Assembly (NCBI GenBank): GCA_034440635.1
Contig: JAOTON010001696.1
Span: 62,001 to 126,000 of the forward strand
Direction: 5' to 3'
DNA length: 64,000 nucleotides
Source: Lepas anatifera
Lineage: Eukaryota > Arthropoda > Thecostraca > Lepadidae
Below the pieces are notes generated by a model. The model ran no database searches. It saw nothing but the letters and a program-made list of their open reading frames with translations, and had not been told where the DNA came from. Made by a program: the position numbers and the translations under genes. Shown here piece after piece: positions 33,104 to 46,300 of the stretch; position 1 is the stretch's first letter; each line of letters starts with the position of its first letter.

Positions 33104-34731
33104 TAGTTTTTGCAATCGTGGTGCAATTTTAAACCAGCCTGATGCCGAAAGTACCTTCACAGGGTACGGTTTTTAGCGTCTCCTTTTAATTCCAGATTTT
33201 CGATATATGTTTTTGGAGTTTTTTTTACCGTCCTGGTCTTGGGAGGGAAGGTCTATAGATTAGGCTTCAATTTGTTTAGTTTATCAGCGTTCTAAGCTTT
33301 GGAATTTTAGCATTTACTCAGCACAGTCTTTTACGCAATTTCTTACGCCTTTAATATATTGTCTAGGGTGGAAGGTATTCTATTTTTTTATCTTTTAGGT
33401 GGTACCTATCTCAAGTACGCTTTCTGAGAACTTCAGTACATTTTAACATCCAAACCATTTAGCCTCACTTCAGGTGGCTCCGTTCAAAGGCAGTCCCAAA
33501 CACTTATTTTTGGGTGGGGCAGGCGGAAAAATATCTTGAAGCATTTTTTTATGAAAATATTTGGGCCAAATGAGGCATTTAGGGGAAGATTACAGGTGCC
33601 TTGGACCAGATAGAAGTGCCTTGGGACTGCTAGAGGACCCGTCCTATTCCGTGCTGAAAAATGTGATCCCTAAAAACCTTCGAACCATTTCCTCAAATCG
33701 CCTGAAATACGGATTCGTATCATGGAAAGTGGAAATGTTTTCCCTCGTCTTCCCGCTTCGGTGCCTATGCAGTATTTTAACCCTCCATTTTTGTCAATTT
33801 TTCCTTCTCATGTCCCAAACTTGTGGGCGTTACGTAACAAATCGGTCCACGCTCTCCCACCTCCTCCCTGTAACTTGTGATAACGCTTTGGCTCACCCCT
33901 CCCAACCCCTATTTGTTGCATAATTTATGTACAGACCCTTTAGCAAATCATTACATTCAATCGGATAACGAAGTGTTTGTGACGATTCAAGGCTGTTTTC
34001 TCTCGTGTTGAAACAGACACTTTATGAACTGCGTGCGAACGTTTGTACAAAACTCTTGCGTCCGTGGTTTAGATTGCTAGGCTGTTGCCCCGGTCAGAAT
34101 TCGTGCAGTGTTTTGGAGCACTTTCTGAATTCGCCGCTGGATGGAGTTATAGGTTTGAGAAAAAAGTGCGACAGCATTCTTCTGACAGTTCACAAGAATC
34201 AGTTTTTTTCTAGGTTTCTCGTATTACAGTTCCTCCTCTATGGTCGAGTCGAGCAGACATGACCACACGATTGGTTTGACTCGCCCTACTGATGAAGAAG
34301 TCAGATTGTTTTACTTTCCCTAACACGCGCCGGGACGAGGGTTACGAACCTACCCCCGCCGTGGTTTTTTTGCAGATAGTCAACGGCGATCGTGGTGTCT
34401 GGAGTGTTTGGTCAGAAACCCCTAATGAAGTAAGTATAATGCACACATGTTAATTTTTTTAATGCTGATAAATGTTTTGGTCCAGGTCCTATCGGATCAC
34501 CAGTGTAGGTGAAGTAACGTGGCATAAAAAATAGAGGTGCGCCCGTAAGAGCAGACTTGATAATATCTGATATCCACATCACTTTAGATCACCGAGGCGA
34601 ATAAGTGCGGTGACGAGTGTTCTACTTCTACCGTATATTGACCACAGTCATCGAGTTGATTATTTTGTCAATTGAAGTGCTGTAGCTCGTGTCTCGCAAA
34701 GCCAAAAGAACAAACAATAATCACACAAGAG
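33104..34731. other. No gene recognised
   Basis: AT-rich, apparently neutral sequence. At about 34320-34375 there is a short family-gamma-like end (TAACACGCGCCGGGACGAGG, CTACCCCCGCCGTGG). Confidence 0.4.
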
Positions 34732-35127
34732 TTACAAGAGAGAAATCAAAGAATCACGATCCAAAGATTCTTCTGGCAGTAGATTCCAGTCCCTGATGGC
34801 CTTTGGAAGGAATGAGTGCAGACGGTAATCGGTCCTGCACTGCGGCATGACAAACTGCTGGTGGTGCCCTCGTCTTGCCCGCTCAGGGAGCGGTGTTAGC
34901 TTTTCTCTTAGCTCATCTGCTTCTACGTTGCCATTGGCGATCTTTCGAAGCATTGTTAGGCGTGCCGCCTTCCGTCGCTGCTCAAGCAGTGGCCATTTGA
35001 GCTGACTTAGCATGACTGAGACACTAGAGGTGCGTTGGTAGTCCCTCATCACGAACCGCGCAGCTCTGCGTTGAATTGCTTCGATTCTTTTGGTATCATT
35101 TTGATGATGAGGATCCCACAAAGTCTT
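34732..35127 (-). pseudogene. Non-LTR retrotransposon reverse transcriptase, C-terminal fragment
   Basis: The - strand frame (129 codons ending in a stop at 34732) reads like the C-terminal part of a CR1/jockey-type reverse transcriptase. It has RIEAIQRRAARFVM, then a Y-R-TSSV-ML segment, CRTDYRLHSFLPKAIRDWNLLP and a closing DRDSLISLL. The palm and endonuclease domains are missing and homology stops near 35127. It is therefore a 5'-truncated, dead copy with some 3' UTR to its left. Confidence 0.8.
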
Positions 35128-35929
35128 TATGAAAGTCTTGTGTTTTGAAAGTCAAAGTCTTTTGAAAGTCTTTATACTGCGGTCAGGTCAGGGGCGTACA
35201 CTGAGAGAAATTTTCACAATGTCTATACGAATGCAGCCCTGATATTGGGGTTCACTAGAGCACAGCCAACGCTAAACAAGGACAAAACCCAGTTCGTGCA
35301 AAGCAAAAAGTAGTTAAAGCATTGTTTTGAAACGAACATTAGTCGTCCTCTCATAATGATATGAACACGCAACTAAGCCAGTACAAGGGTAGCAACGCTG
35401 TCCCGTATGATCAAAGCCGGCAGTAGGACAGCCTTGCTAATACATTGGTAAGATGGTCGTATCCTTACAAATGCCGTACACATTTTGACCTGGTATTACT
35501 TGTGTCGCGGAAGCACCGGAAGTGTATGATGCACGTGCGCTACTGCATTTTTCATTCGTGTCGTGATCAAACAAGATACCTTTACTTTTTGATCAAACGC
35601 CTCACTCAGTAAGACGCAGGCCACGGGGAGTGTGCGCGGGGCGGTATTAGTGCAGTTAGCGGATTGCGGTGGAAAAGTTTCTTTGGTTAGCGTATAGCCT
35701 ATTTAGGCATATTCTAAACCAATCTTTTTCAGTGTCAGTGCCCTATGACATTCGGAGCAGGCAGTCGCTAAAGTGGTGTGAACTTGGAAACGGATTGGAC
35801 TTGCAAGGTAAGCAGCTGCATTGGAATGCGAAGTGTCCAATTAGGTACATACCTATGTGTTTCGAAGCTTCTTCCATTGCATAAAAATGGTTTTATGGGT
35901 GTAGCCAGGGATTCTCAGGCATATGGAAC

Positions 35930-36288
35930 CGGTGGCGGATCTGGCCGGTAGGTTTAGGGGGGGCAACCAAAGTCAAAAAGAAAAAAATAACTCGGTAAAA
36001 GATTTGGCCACAAGATGTTTGCTTTTGCTATTCAAGGATCATTCACTCAAAAGCGGTTTTTGATATCAAGAGGACCTAGGTCCAATGCTTGCACTGAAGT
36101 TGACTGGTTCTGTTTGAAGTTGAATGGTTCAGTTAAAGCACCAAAACCTTGCTTATAGACTTAAGGAGCAAGAGCCGGGGAAAATGACTAAAAGTCGACA
36201 GCTTTTTGGGGAATATGGTTCTTTACTGAACTTTTTCGTTTGGGGGATCAACTGCCTTTTCGCCCCCTCCCCCTAATTCGGCCACTGT
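35930..36288. mobile_element. Decayed inverted-repeat element (GTGGCGGATC type)
   Basis: CCGGTGGCGGATCTGGCCGG at the left and AATTCGGCCACTG at the right bracket a segment of about 360 bp. Its interior (GGGGGGCAACCAAAGTCAAA, AGATTTGGCCACAAGATGTT) resembles the element at 51300-51665. Confidence 0.5.
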
Positions 36289-36414
36289 TTGAAATCTTCT
36301 TTGAGTTCTGGTGACCTCAATATTGACTTAACCAAAAAAGTTTAAATAATGGTTATTCGTCTCGTCAAGAGCTTTCGAACGCAAACAAAGAATACATCTG
36401 CACTCCGGTTTTCC

Positions 36415-36720
36415 GATGACCGTGTCCTAACCGCCTCGCGTCTCATTTCCAGCCCGAGCTCCGGCTGGAAATTCCTAAGGCCCTGGTGTGAGTGTTCGGC
36501 GAGTATATGATAACATCCAGGCTGTGGGTACGACACTGCGAGCGCACACAGTATGTGGAATGACGTGGAGGTTGTGGTGGTGGATGGGCCAATTGAAGCC
36601 CTCCTTATGTGGATCATATGCCAGTTCGTCTTCAGTCTGGAAAATAAAGGGACCAAAACAACAGTTCGCTTCTTGGCCTTCAATGTCCTCGCTGCAAAGG
36701 ACGTGAACGTCCTCTGAATC
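36415..36720 (+). pseudogene. Possible exon relic, unidentified
   Basis: After a TTTCCAG at about 36460 the + strand reads PELRLEIPKALV and then a TGA. Further on a second open stretch (36560-36715) reads VVVVDGPIEALL ... TTVRFLAFNVLAAKDVNVL before a stop. The composition looks coding-like but the frame is broken and I cannot name the protein. It could be chance or a decayed gene fragment. Confidence 0.25.
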
Positions 36721-37135
36721 ATCAAAGAATTTCGGGATGCGATGGTGATGGGAGATGGCTGAGCTGGAGAGGCTCAGGTGATTGAGCTGGAGTAGCTCAG
36801 ATGGTCAAGATGATTGCGGTATGATGTTCGTGTATTATTTTCATTCGTGCAAAGATTTTGCAACTACTACGATCTGTGATAGTCATGTGTTTGATTTCTG
36901 TTAATAAATTGATCGCTCTTAATAAAAGAAAAACAAGGGAAACATGTTTTAAGGGAGTTACCTCAGATGCGATCAGTGTTTTTCAGCAGGAACGAAGAGT
37001 AGTTTTATTGGGGTTCAAATAGTGATCAATGATATACTTCGAACTTTTTGTAGACCTATTCACTGGTTTATAATTCACCCACACTGAAGCTAAAAAATCG
37101 TACTTTCCTAATTCAGGGATTAGAATGAGGCCGAC

Positions 37136-37415
37136 TGAAGACTTTGTCTAGACCTGGTCTCTTCATTCTAAGCATGGTAATCACCTAGTTATGATAGGAT
37201 GGTGATTGATTTAACACCAACTAAACCATGGTCAAAGCCTCGTTCTTGGGATAAGTTACTGGAGTAAGAAATGCTAGCACATTTGTAGGCCATGGTAAAG
37301 ACTTCGTACAAACTTGGTTATTGCATTTCAAGCATTGTAGGTACTTCGTTGCAATACGATGGTCGATGATTAAAACCAGCTCAACCCTGGTCAAAGCCTT
37401 GTTCTGGTGCTAACT
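37136..37415 (+). repeat. Diverged tandem duplication
   Basis: Two units of roughly 100-120 bp share CTTGGTTATTGCATTTCAAGCAT-like and AACCATGGTCAAAGCCTCGTTC / AACCCTGGTCAAAGCCTTGTTC-like blocks, at about 37145-37250 and 37310-37412. Confidence 0.5.
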
Positions 37416-37979
37416 TTTGGGCCTGCAATGTTAGTTTTTGGAGTAAAAAACTGGCAAATGCTTGCTAATGATGCAGACATTTAGAACACAAACTTTAGGG
37501 TTTTGGAGCCCTCGTTACTAGGTTGTAACTTAGTGAAAATTTCTCTCAGTGTAATCTCTTTAATGGAATTAGACAATGTTCAGAAACTGGTGATAAAGGG
37601 GTTATGTGTAAGCATTTTATTTCACTTCCAACTGCGGTTCCAATGGTATGCATCTCTTATATGATAAGCTAGACTCCCTTACATCCAGTCAGTTTCAGGG
37701 TTTGATCTGACCAGGTCAGATACACCACTCGAGCGGGCTTTATAAATTTTCAATTGCGTTTATGTATGCTCTACAACTGTACTCTATCAGTCGACTTTTA
37801 GCGGTCACACGAAAAAAAGCGTTAACAGTTTTTTGTAGAGATCAATGCGGATTATTTAACGCCTCTTTCCGCTTATCGCTACCTAATATTGTTGCTGAGA
37901 TTGGAGGGAGTGTAGGTACCTACCCCCGTACCGACGAAGGTGACTGGAGCCCGGTACCGGTGCGTGTCCAGTCACTACC

Positions 37980-37980
<1 letters not shown>

Positions 37981-38049
<69 letters not shown>
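37981..38049 (+). repeat. (AT)n microsatellite
   Basis: An almost pure AT run of about 69 bases, followed downstream by a GT-rich run (38095-38130). A fragment resembling a family-gamma end (GTAGGTACCTACCCCCGTACC) lies just before it. Confidence 0.95.
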
Positions 38050-38052
<3 letters not shown>

Positions 38053-39439
38053 GGTGGTTGTTTTGCTGGGGCATTCTAATGGCAATTAGGTCTCTCTGTG
38101 TGTGTGTGTGTATGTGTGTGTGTATATATGTAATAGTCAATACCACTCACTTTGTCCTGGGAATCAACAAAGCTTTCCTGAAAGAAAATAGTTGTGAAAT
38201 AGAAAGAAAATAGAGGTGTCGAGCAGACCCGGGATGACTACCCCAATGCCCACAGCGAGTCACCAGGTACGGACTGTGGTAATGCTCTGTATAGATGGTA
38301 TATCCGCGCGCTCGATTGCTGGCCGTTTTTGAGTTGAGGGAAATTAATTGACTGAAGAGAAAGTATTCGATCGACTGGCTTGCTCAGATTCCGGTAAAAA
38401 AAATTCGGGAAGACCAGGTTTGTCAAACCTCTGCACTAAGGGCTCGGATTAGTTGACTACTAGGTTAATTTTCATCGCTTTCATGAACATAATCAGGTGC
38501 TTATAACCTACAAAATATTTGTCCCATGTATTTACTGCTGCTTACACAAGACGACTGGGTACGATCGGTGCTTGTTTGCAGATAAATGAGCAAGATACAA
38601 AGTATTTACAATAAAAACATTGTAGACCCCTAACTGTAGGGGCTACTGGACGGGCGATGAATGAAATCACGGAATTATATGTTTCATGTGGAATGTGTTT
38701 CATCTCATACAAACGCACTTTTACCAGCTGCACTGCTAAAGCAGGGATGCTAACTTCACACACTGAAACACTCAACTGCATGTTGCTGCAGACATCCTGA
38801 ATGAAACCTCTTCACTAGAATTAGCTGCCTCATCACTTCTCGCACGGTGGCACGCGGAGTCGAAAACGCTATTGGCTGCCGCTATTGGAAGCCAATAACA
38901 CTTTGCCGCTGAAAAATGTCAACGTCTTTTAAACATCTTCAAGAAGCTACTTCTTACACATTTAGCATTTGTCCCACTGGAACCGGGCGTTTCAGTGTCA
39001 TCAATAAATTTCTCCCTCAAATATTTCCTGGATCAACTAAAGTTTTGAATATTGATTCAGGATGCAAACGTGTTTGACGCATCGCGGGAGGGTTGTAAAA
39101 TTAAGGCGCTGAGACAATGTTCAGAAACATCAATCAGCATTAATCAGGCAAACATGAATCAGACGAGCAGCTTAAAACATTATAGGTGATGACAGGACCA
39201 CGAACTTGAGTACTTACTGAATTCGCTCGGTTTCACATTTGCATACAAAGGCTACGGTGGATTCTGGGCTCTCACGCTGTGATTCAAGCACATGGGGGGT
39301 ATCAGTGTCTCGTGAATTTGAAGTTCACGGGGCACACCTCTATCCAACTGAACCCACTATTGAGGCAGCTTCAGCGTGTCTCATCTCCTATCTGCCCATA
39401 TGTCGTTAGACGCCGTGACCCACGAGCTGGTGCGGACTC

Positions 39440-40256
39440 TCACACCCTCTCCAGCTCCAGGGCCGGGTTGTCGCGACCGTGCAGCTGGTCTCTCTTCAGT
39501 ATCTTCGCCTGCACGGCCAGCAGCCTCTGGCGTGCCTCGACGTCCCCGGGACCCCAGCTGGGCAGCGGTCTGAACGCCTGCCCAGGATGCTGCGCAGAAG
39601 AGTGCCTGGTTAGTGTGATCATCTCTGCTACATTTAAGTTTTTATGTGTTCACCAGTGCCCTTTTCATGAATTATAATTTCAATTAAATCACCATCACTT
39701 AAATTATGTGGAATTTAGCAACATTTACTGTTAAATGAGACTTTCTGCATTGCAAAATGGTATATTCAATACAATGCGTTGCATTGTATTGTATATTCTG
39801 TACTTCTGTACCAATACATTATATGCCCATTTTCCCACTTTTGACTTATTGCACGGTGACCAAGAGGCAAAATATTAGCATTGTAAAACATGAACTTATT
39901 GAAAACATGAACTTATTCAATGCATGCTTGATATCTTAGGAAGAACATCTTTTACGAGGATAACTGAGCTAAAAATCCAGTTCCTGGATTCTTAATATGA
40001 GCATGAGTACTCAAGAAATGGCTACTTAAGAAGCACAGTACTAGAAGAGCAATGGTGGAAATCATATCTACAGCTGAAGCATTACATCGTTCTTTTATGA
40101 ATGTCTTTTATCTATGTCTCACGCAATCTTAACACTGGCAGTGGAAGTGGGTACTAAAGTGCCCGTACCTATTTGTTCAACGTGGCTCGAGAACCGCTAG
40201 CGGCTAGAAAACGGCACCTGGTTAGATTTGAGAGTTCATGAGTGCACCAGCCGGTG

Positions 40257-40322
<66 letters not shown>

Positions 40323-43300
40323 TGCCGTTTTCTGGCTGCTGGCGGCTCTCGAGTCACCTCGAAAAAGGTACGGACAATTTAGTACCCATTTCCACTACCA
40401 GTGTTAAAATTGCGTGGACAATTTATCGGGAGACGTCTCCAAAGTATTGGAAAGAAACCAATTGAAATTATGCTTAAAAACACGCTGACAGGCTGTTTCC
40501 TGAAAGATCGCCTCTGAGAAACGCGTCAGCGCGAAACGTGATGACATCTGAGTTGATAGTGACTATTGCATCATTCAAAATTTCCTCACTTCTGAGAAAG
40601 CCTGTTGAAGTTGAAGGCCATATGTGCATGGTCATATGCAGGTCAGGCCATATGTGCTACCGAGGCCTGCGTCAACGCTATCTGGGTGTAACACGCATGG
40701 TTCAACCTCACGTGCCTCTGCTGCATCCGTGAAATGGTTCGGTGACCCCAGATGTAGGAGTGACTTTCCGTTTGAGGACAGCTGACCTAAAGGACTGCAT
40801 CCGTCTCGTGAGCATTGAACAATAATTTTACCCGCTCCCTGGTGGAGGCCTTCCAGTGTCCTCTTTCAGACCACTGGATAAGAAAGTGTGTATGGATTCA
40901 AACATGCTATCGTATGACATCCCTAGAAAACTATAAATACGTTGAGTGTAGGCATACACATTAAGTTTTAGAGCTCCAGAACCAGATCTTCCATGGGAAA
41001 TCACGCCCATGTATCTTGAAAATGATAATCCGCTTTGTGGAGATGGTCGTTACGCCTTGGTGTGTTTGGAGACGATACAAAAGAAGCATGTCTTATCAGA
41101 TATACTTGAATCAGTAGAAACATAGATTATGCATGCTCAACACATGGACGATGGTGTATATTATGTGTTCCCTGTCATAGCATTCATGTCATACAATTAA
41201 CCATAAAACTGCTCGTTGCGTTTGTCTGCATACAGATGCTGTACAGAAAATACAGTACGTATACTCACTCCCTTGGCGAAGTAGTATACGAGGATAACGA
41301 GGCCCCAGATTGGTATCTGCATGATCGAGATGGCCGCGAGCATCCAGCCGACGCCTAGTGCCCAGTCAGGGAACGTGTAATCCCCATACGTCGGCGACTT
41401 GTACTCGTACATGGCGTAGCTGAAAATTGCCTGCCGAACAGACCACGGTGCTAAATCACGACCTCTCGTGTTGGCCCCTGGGATTATTCGGCTGCAAACG
41501 ACCAGGAACTTTTACATAGGCTTTATTACCACTTTAGAGACCGTACCAAACGTGAAGGTTACTGATTTTCTGTTCAGTTCAGTGCAAAACTATATAAATC
41601 ATGGTCTTCTATGGTACCGAGTGTATATACACGTCGATTATGCCGTTGAAAGAAACCGTATCTTGGTCAGGTACATACCTGTCAATTGGAAATGTATGGG
41701 CAAAATAGTTTAAGCTCAATAACTTCGTCGGGAATCGAGACATGACATTTATTTTGACGTCATTAGATTTGCTTTATCCATGCAGTTCTAATCATATGCG
41801 CTTGGACCCAATTTGATATTGGGCTGACCTCAGTGAGGTCAAATGTTAGATTTAACCCAGCGAGGTCATACTATGAGTAATGTACTGTCAGATACACAGA
41901 CAAATATACTTAGCTTTAAATTTACGTCAAATGATATTATATTATATCATTTTGTGCGGCTAACTGAAATAATGCCATGGGTGTATATATTTATTATAGC
42001 TACATCAAATACTATGACTGAAAAAACTTTCTTTCCATTGCATTCTATCCTATCCCTATGGTGACATGCTTTGACTTCTAGCAACTTTAGATTTAATCTG
42101 ATTGAACGCTTCCTTTGGAGCTTATGTCATGCCTACTAACACCGCTTATTGCTTTTCACTAACTTGTATGGTTTTCGAGACCTTAGGGGCGGGAGGGGGC
42201 GGGCGTGTACTCCCCGTCAAGTCGAAGGTAACTCCGACCAACGACAATGTGCGTTTTAAAGTAACATTATCAAATATTAAGGAATTCGGTCAACTACCAG
42301 TCACCGCGTGACACGTGGTGTCTTCGCAATCGCTCACCACAAGAAGCAAGGGAGCGACCAGCACCCAGCAGACCCTGAAGAACATGGTGGGCTTGTAGCC
42401 GACCATGAACTCCACGTTGTCACAGAAGCGGCGGACGCCGTACACCCACATGATGCCTATCAGCTCGAACACGGCGATCACCATGACACAGAGACCTCCG
42501 AAGGTGTCCATGAGCTTCACCACGTACGGGCCTGCCTGCAGAGGCACGGCAGAGCAGTGGTCAGTCCCTGTGCTGTTCACGTCCCTGGTCGGGCTCAAGT
42601 TAAGCACTAAAGATCTTTTGAAGGATACCAGGGTCTCGTCATCGTAGTCATTTTAAATAGGGTGAGAGTCGGCTGTGGCATGCTATAGCATGCTACAGCG
42701 ATAGAGTAACTATAGTTACGGAAATACATTTGCTGACTTGCTCGAACGTGCAGGTCTTTTTATATTTATTTAGTCGTCTTGAATCTTCACAGGACTAGTT
42801 TTGCTATTTGCTTCATGCAAGTGAGCCCTCTTAGATGCTACAAAGCAATAGTCAACGCATTTTGGACCATATCATTGGCTCGCACAAGCGTTTTGCAGTA
42901 ACACATAAGTATTCGTGACTCACAGCTAAATCGGGCTGATCTAAGGTGATAGCGGCATTTACGGATATTTGATGCTGACTTTAAGGCATCAGAGACATTG
43001 TTCCACCCTGGAAATAGCCCGATAGGTAAGAAGCTTCCGTGCCCTCTCTGGACGGAAACGTGGTGGATGTAGCTGGCCTCTCTCCCCCGATCCTGTATGT
43101 ACGGTGGAGAGGTACTTCACCATGTCTCGTAAGAAGGCAGTTAAGGTCGTCAGGCGCATCACTCTGATGCAAATATTTGTATATAGTGAAGATTTTAACC
43201 TCAAAAACGAGAGTATCAACAGACTGTCACATAATATCGTGGACAACGGAAGCTACATGGTGCCAGTACTTTGAACATGTAACTCAACAGTCGGAGAAGA

Positions 43301-46300
43301 AACCGTTGAGCCATCAGCACCGGACCTGTGAGACCCGTGAGACCCAGGGTGAGCTCACTTGTTGGCCTGTGACGCAGGACGGACTTACTTTCTGACATGT
43401 GAGACGGCCCGTGGGCTCGCGTGCTGACCTGTGAGACACCCTGTGCACTCACGTTTTGACCTGTGGGACGCCCTGCAGGATCGCGTGCTGACCTGTGAAA
43501 CGCCCTGCAGGATCGCGTACCGACCTGTGAGACGCAGGGCGGGCTCGCGTGCTGACCTGTGAAACGCCCAGCGGGCTCGCGTACCAACCTGTGAGACGCA
43601 GGGGAGACCCAGCAGGAAGCAGCAGGTGGTGGCCAGCAGCGTGATCTTGACCTTGTGACCACGGGTCACCGGCAACGCGTCGTAGAGTGCTGTTAGTCCA
43701 GTCTCCAGCATGGCAAACTGGCGCACAGCACAAGTGACTAAGTAAACATTTGGTGAGCTCTGTCCTCACAGCTTTAAATCATAGAGCTCAGCATTCGGTA
43801 TGGTATGCATGCTAAATTGTTATAATGAATGAAGGCAGTTGGTAACACCGTATGAGGCTGGAAGAAGAGCGTTAGAAGAACGTAACACACAATTATCAAA
43901 CTGGACATCGGACAAAATTGGGTACCATGAGTACGATTTTACCTCTGAGTCTAGGCCGAGGGTGTAGAGCATGATGAAGAAGAGGATGGACCAGAGCTGC
44001 CATCCGGGCGCTGCTCCGATCGCCTCCGGAAAGGCGATGAAGGCCAGTCCCTGGCCCGACTTCACCACCTCGTCTACCTGCCCGACAATGGCGCAGCTTC
44101 GGTACAACCTCGAGTCGCCAATGCAGCGCTGAACTCCTGCCTCGCGTGAACCTCAATCGGTGATGGGAATTAGTGTCATCACTTCGATGTTCGGATTCAA
44201 GCTCTTGGCAACAATTCTTTGGCGAATAGGGATTATCAGATGGAGTGGATCACCGCATGTAGCTAAAATTACGTTACGAATTTTCAAAGCAGAACCGGTG
44301 ATGAGGGAATTATAGCACCGGTGCATGTGTGTTTATTTATGTCTGCCATAAATTCTTATGTGGAGTTTTTTCCAAAATGTATAAAACCAAGGTGCAATAA
44401 ATATAAATGCTAACACTGATATCGCGGGTGTGTTAAGAGTGGAACCAGTGACGTCAGAAACAGCGGTCCTAGTGACGTCAAAATATTTACGCACCTTGAC
44501 CCCGGCCGACTCAGCCAAGGAGCCCATTATGCTGAAAATGGCGACGCTGGCGATGATGGAGGTCAGGAAGTCAAGGGAACTGATCACCATCGAGTCGATG
44601 TGCACTTTGTTGTTGAAGGTGTTGTAGGACCCGAACGTGATGAGCGGTCCCCAAGACACGGACAGCGAGAAAAACACCTGTTCAGCAGCTCTCTGCCACA
44701 CCTGTGGGGGAGCAACACAATTTCTGACTTATTTTAGGTATAATATAAAGTTAGCAGCCGAACGCTTTAGTCAATTGTTTAGCCCTTTTTTGGCGACCAG
44801 CGTTAGCGTACAGTTTTAGAAAATGTTTTTTTTGTGCGACCATTCGGTGGGGATCGCCTTTTTAACAATGGGATTCTGAGTTTTATATTTTCAGTATGTT
44901 GTCAAAAATAAACAGAGAAATAAGTGTGAATATTGATACAACGACGAGGGTAGGGGTGTGGATTTATAACTCATTGGGAATTGTGCATGGACATTCGCAA
45001 TGCAACATAAAACAAGTGTAACAATATCCTTTTAATTTTCATGTTTTTAATTTCAATGATTTTGAATTGGTTTTGTATTCTTCAGTAGACTTGTGAGAAG
45101 GCTGAAACACACTTTATATTATCTTATGGCCTTTTATTATTATGTTTTTTGACGTTGCTTAAAATTTCGCCAGCCCCTATCATTTTCAAAATTTCACGTC
45201 CCCAGCTGTTGACAACCTTTGAGTCCGAGAAAAGTTTCCCAGATAGAGAAAATATTTTACGTAGGTGTAGCCCATTCCAAAAAAATATGATTAGGCTTGC
45301 ATCATAAAGATAGAAGGACAGAATGCTGCTGGGTGATTATAAGTATCTCGGGTATACTTACATTAATGTCCTTCAGCTTATCCCACTTCGGAATGAAGAA
45401 GAACTTGACGCCCTCGATGGCGCCCGGAAGCGTACAGCCGTAAATCAGAATGGCGATCAGGAACAGATAAGGTGCGGTCGCTGTCACGTAAACTGCCTGG
45501 GGAAAAGGAGCAGCCACACTGAACTCGGAGCTTTATCACTGATAACGGAGCAGCCGCACTGAACTCGAGCTTCATCACTGATAACGGAGCAGCCGCACTG
45601 AACTCGGAGCTTTATCACTGATAACGGAGCAGCCGCACTGAACTCGGAGCTGTATCACTGATGCCATCTTTATCATAAAAGTTTAATGTTATTGTTATTC
45701 AGATTGAGTATGTTCGAGCGAAAGCAGTCGCGGGTTTGACAAATTCAGGCTTTCTGGGGTGTGGATGGCGCTGTGTTCTAGAAACGGAAGAGTGTCCAAT
45801 AAATCACGGAAAGGAACAAAGCGCAATTTTTGTACCTTGATCCTATTTTTATTAACATCAGATAGTTGTAATTGCATTCAACCATCATTGAGACAGAAGT
45901 TTCACCTTTCCAGAACTCTTTACGCCCTTCATCAGGCAGAGAAAGACAATGATCCAGGAGAGCAGGAGGCAGAGGGTGAGCTGCCAGTTGAAGTTGCCAA
46001 CTTCTCCAGCCGCGTCCAGCCCGTTTTCACTCTCTTGCAGCACGTAATGTCTGGAAAGGAAAAAATATTACCAGTGTTAGGGTGAAGAGGAAATACATGT
46101 CATCGATATGTTACATTTTTCTGATATGCCCAGCGGGAGGCGTGAGCCCACAAGAGCGATAAGCGCATAGCTATTAATTGTAAAAGACTCTTCAGTGGGG
46201 TCTAAGGGGAAGATCAGAATTAAGAATCAAGGCAGTTCGAAGGCTGGCTATGCTAGAAAATAAGCTTAAACACGATGCCGATTATGCAGGAACATATATT

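Noticed and set aside
37883..38146. Long open frames of repeating Ile-Tyr (also at 40169-40465, 52753-52989 and 63863-63928)
   Set aside because: They are translations of (AT)n microsatellites, not proteins.
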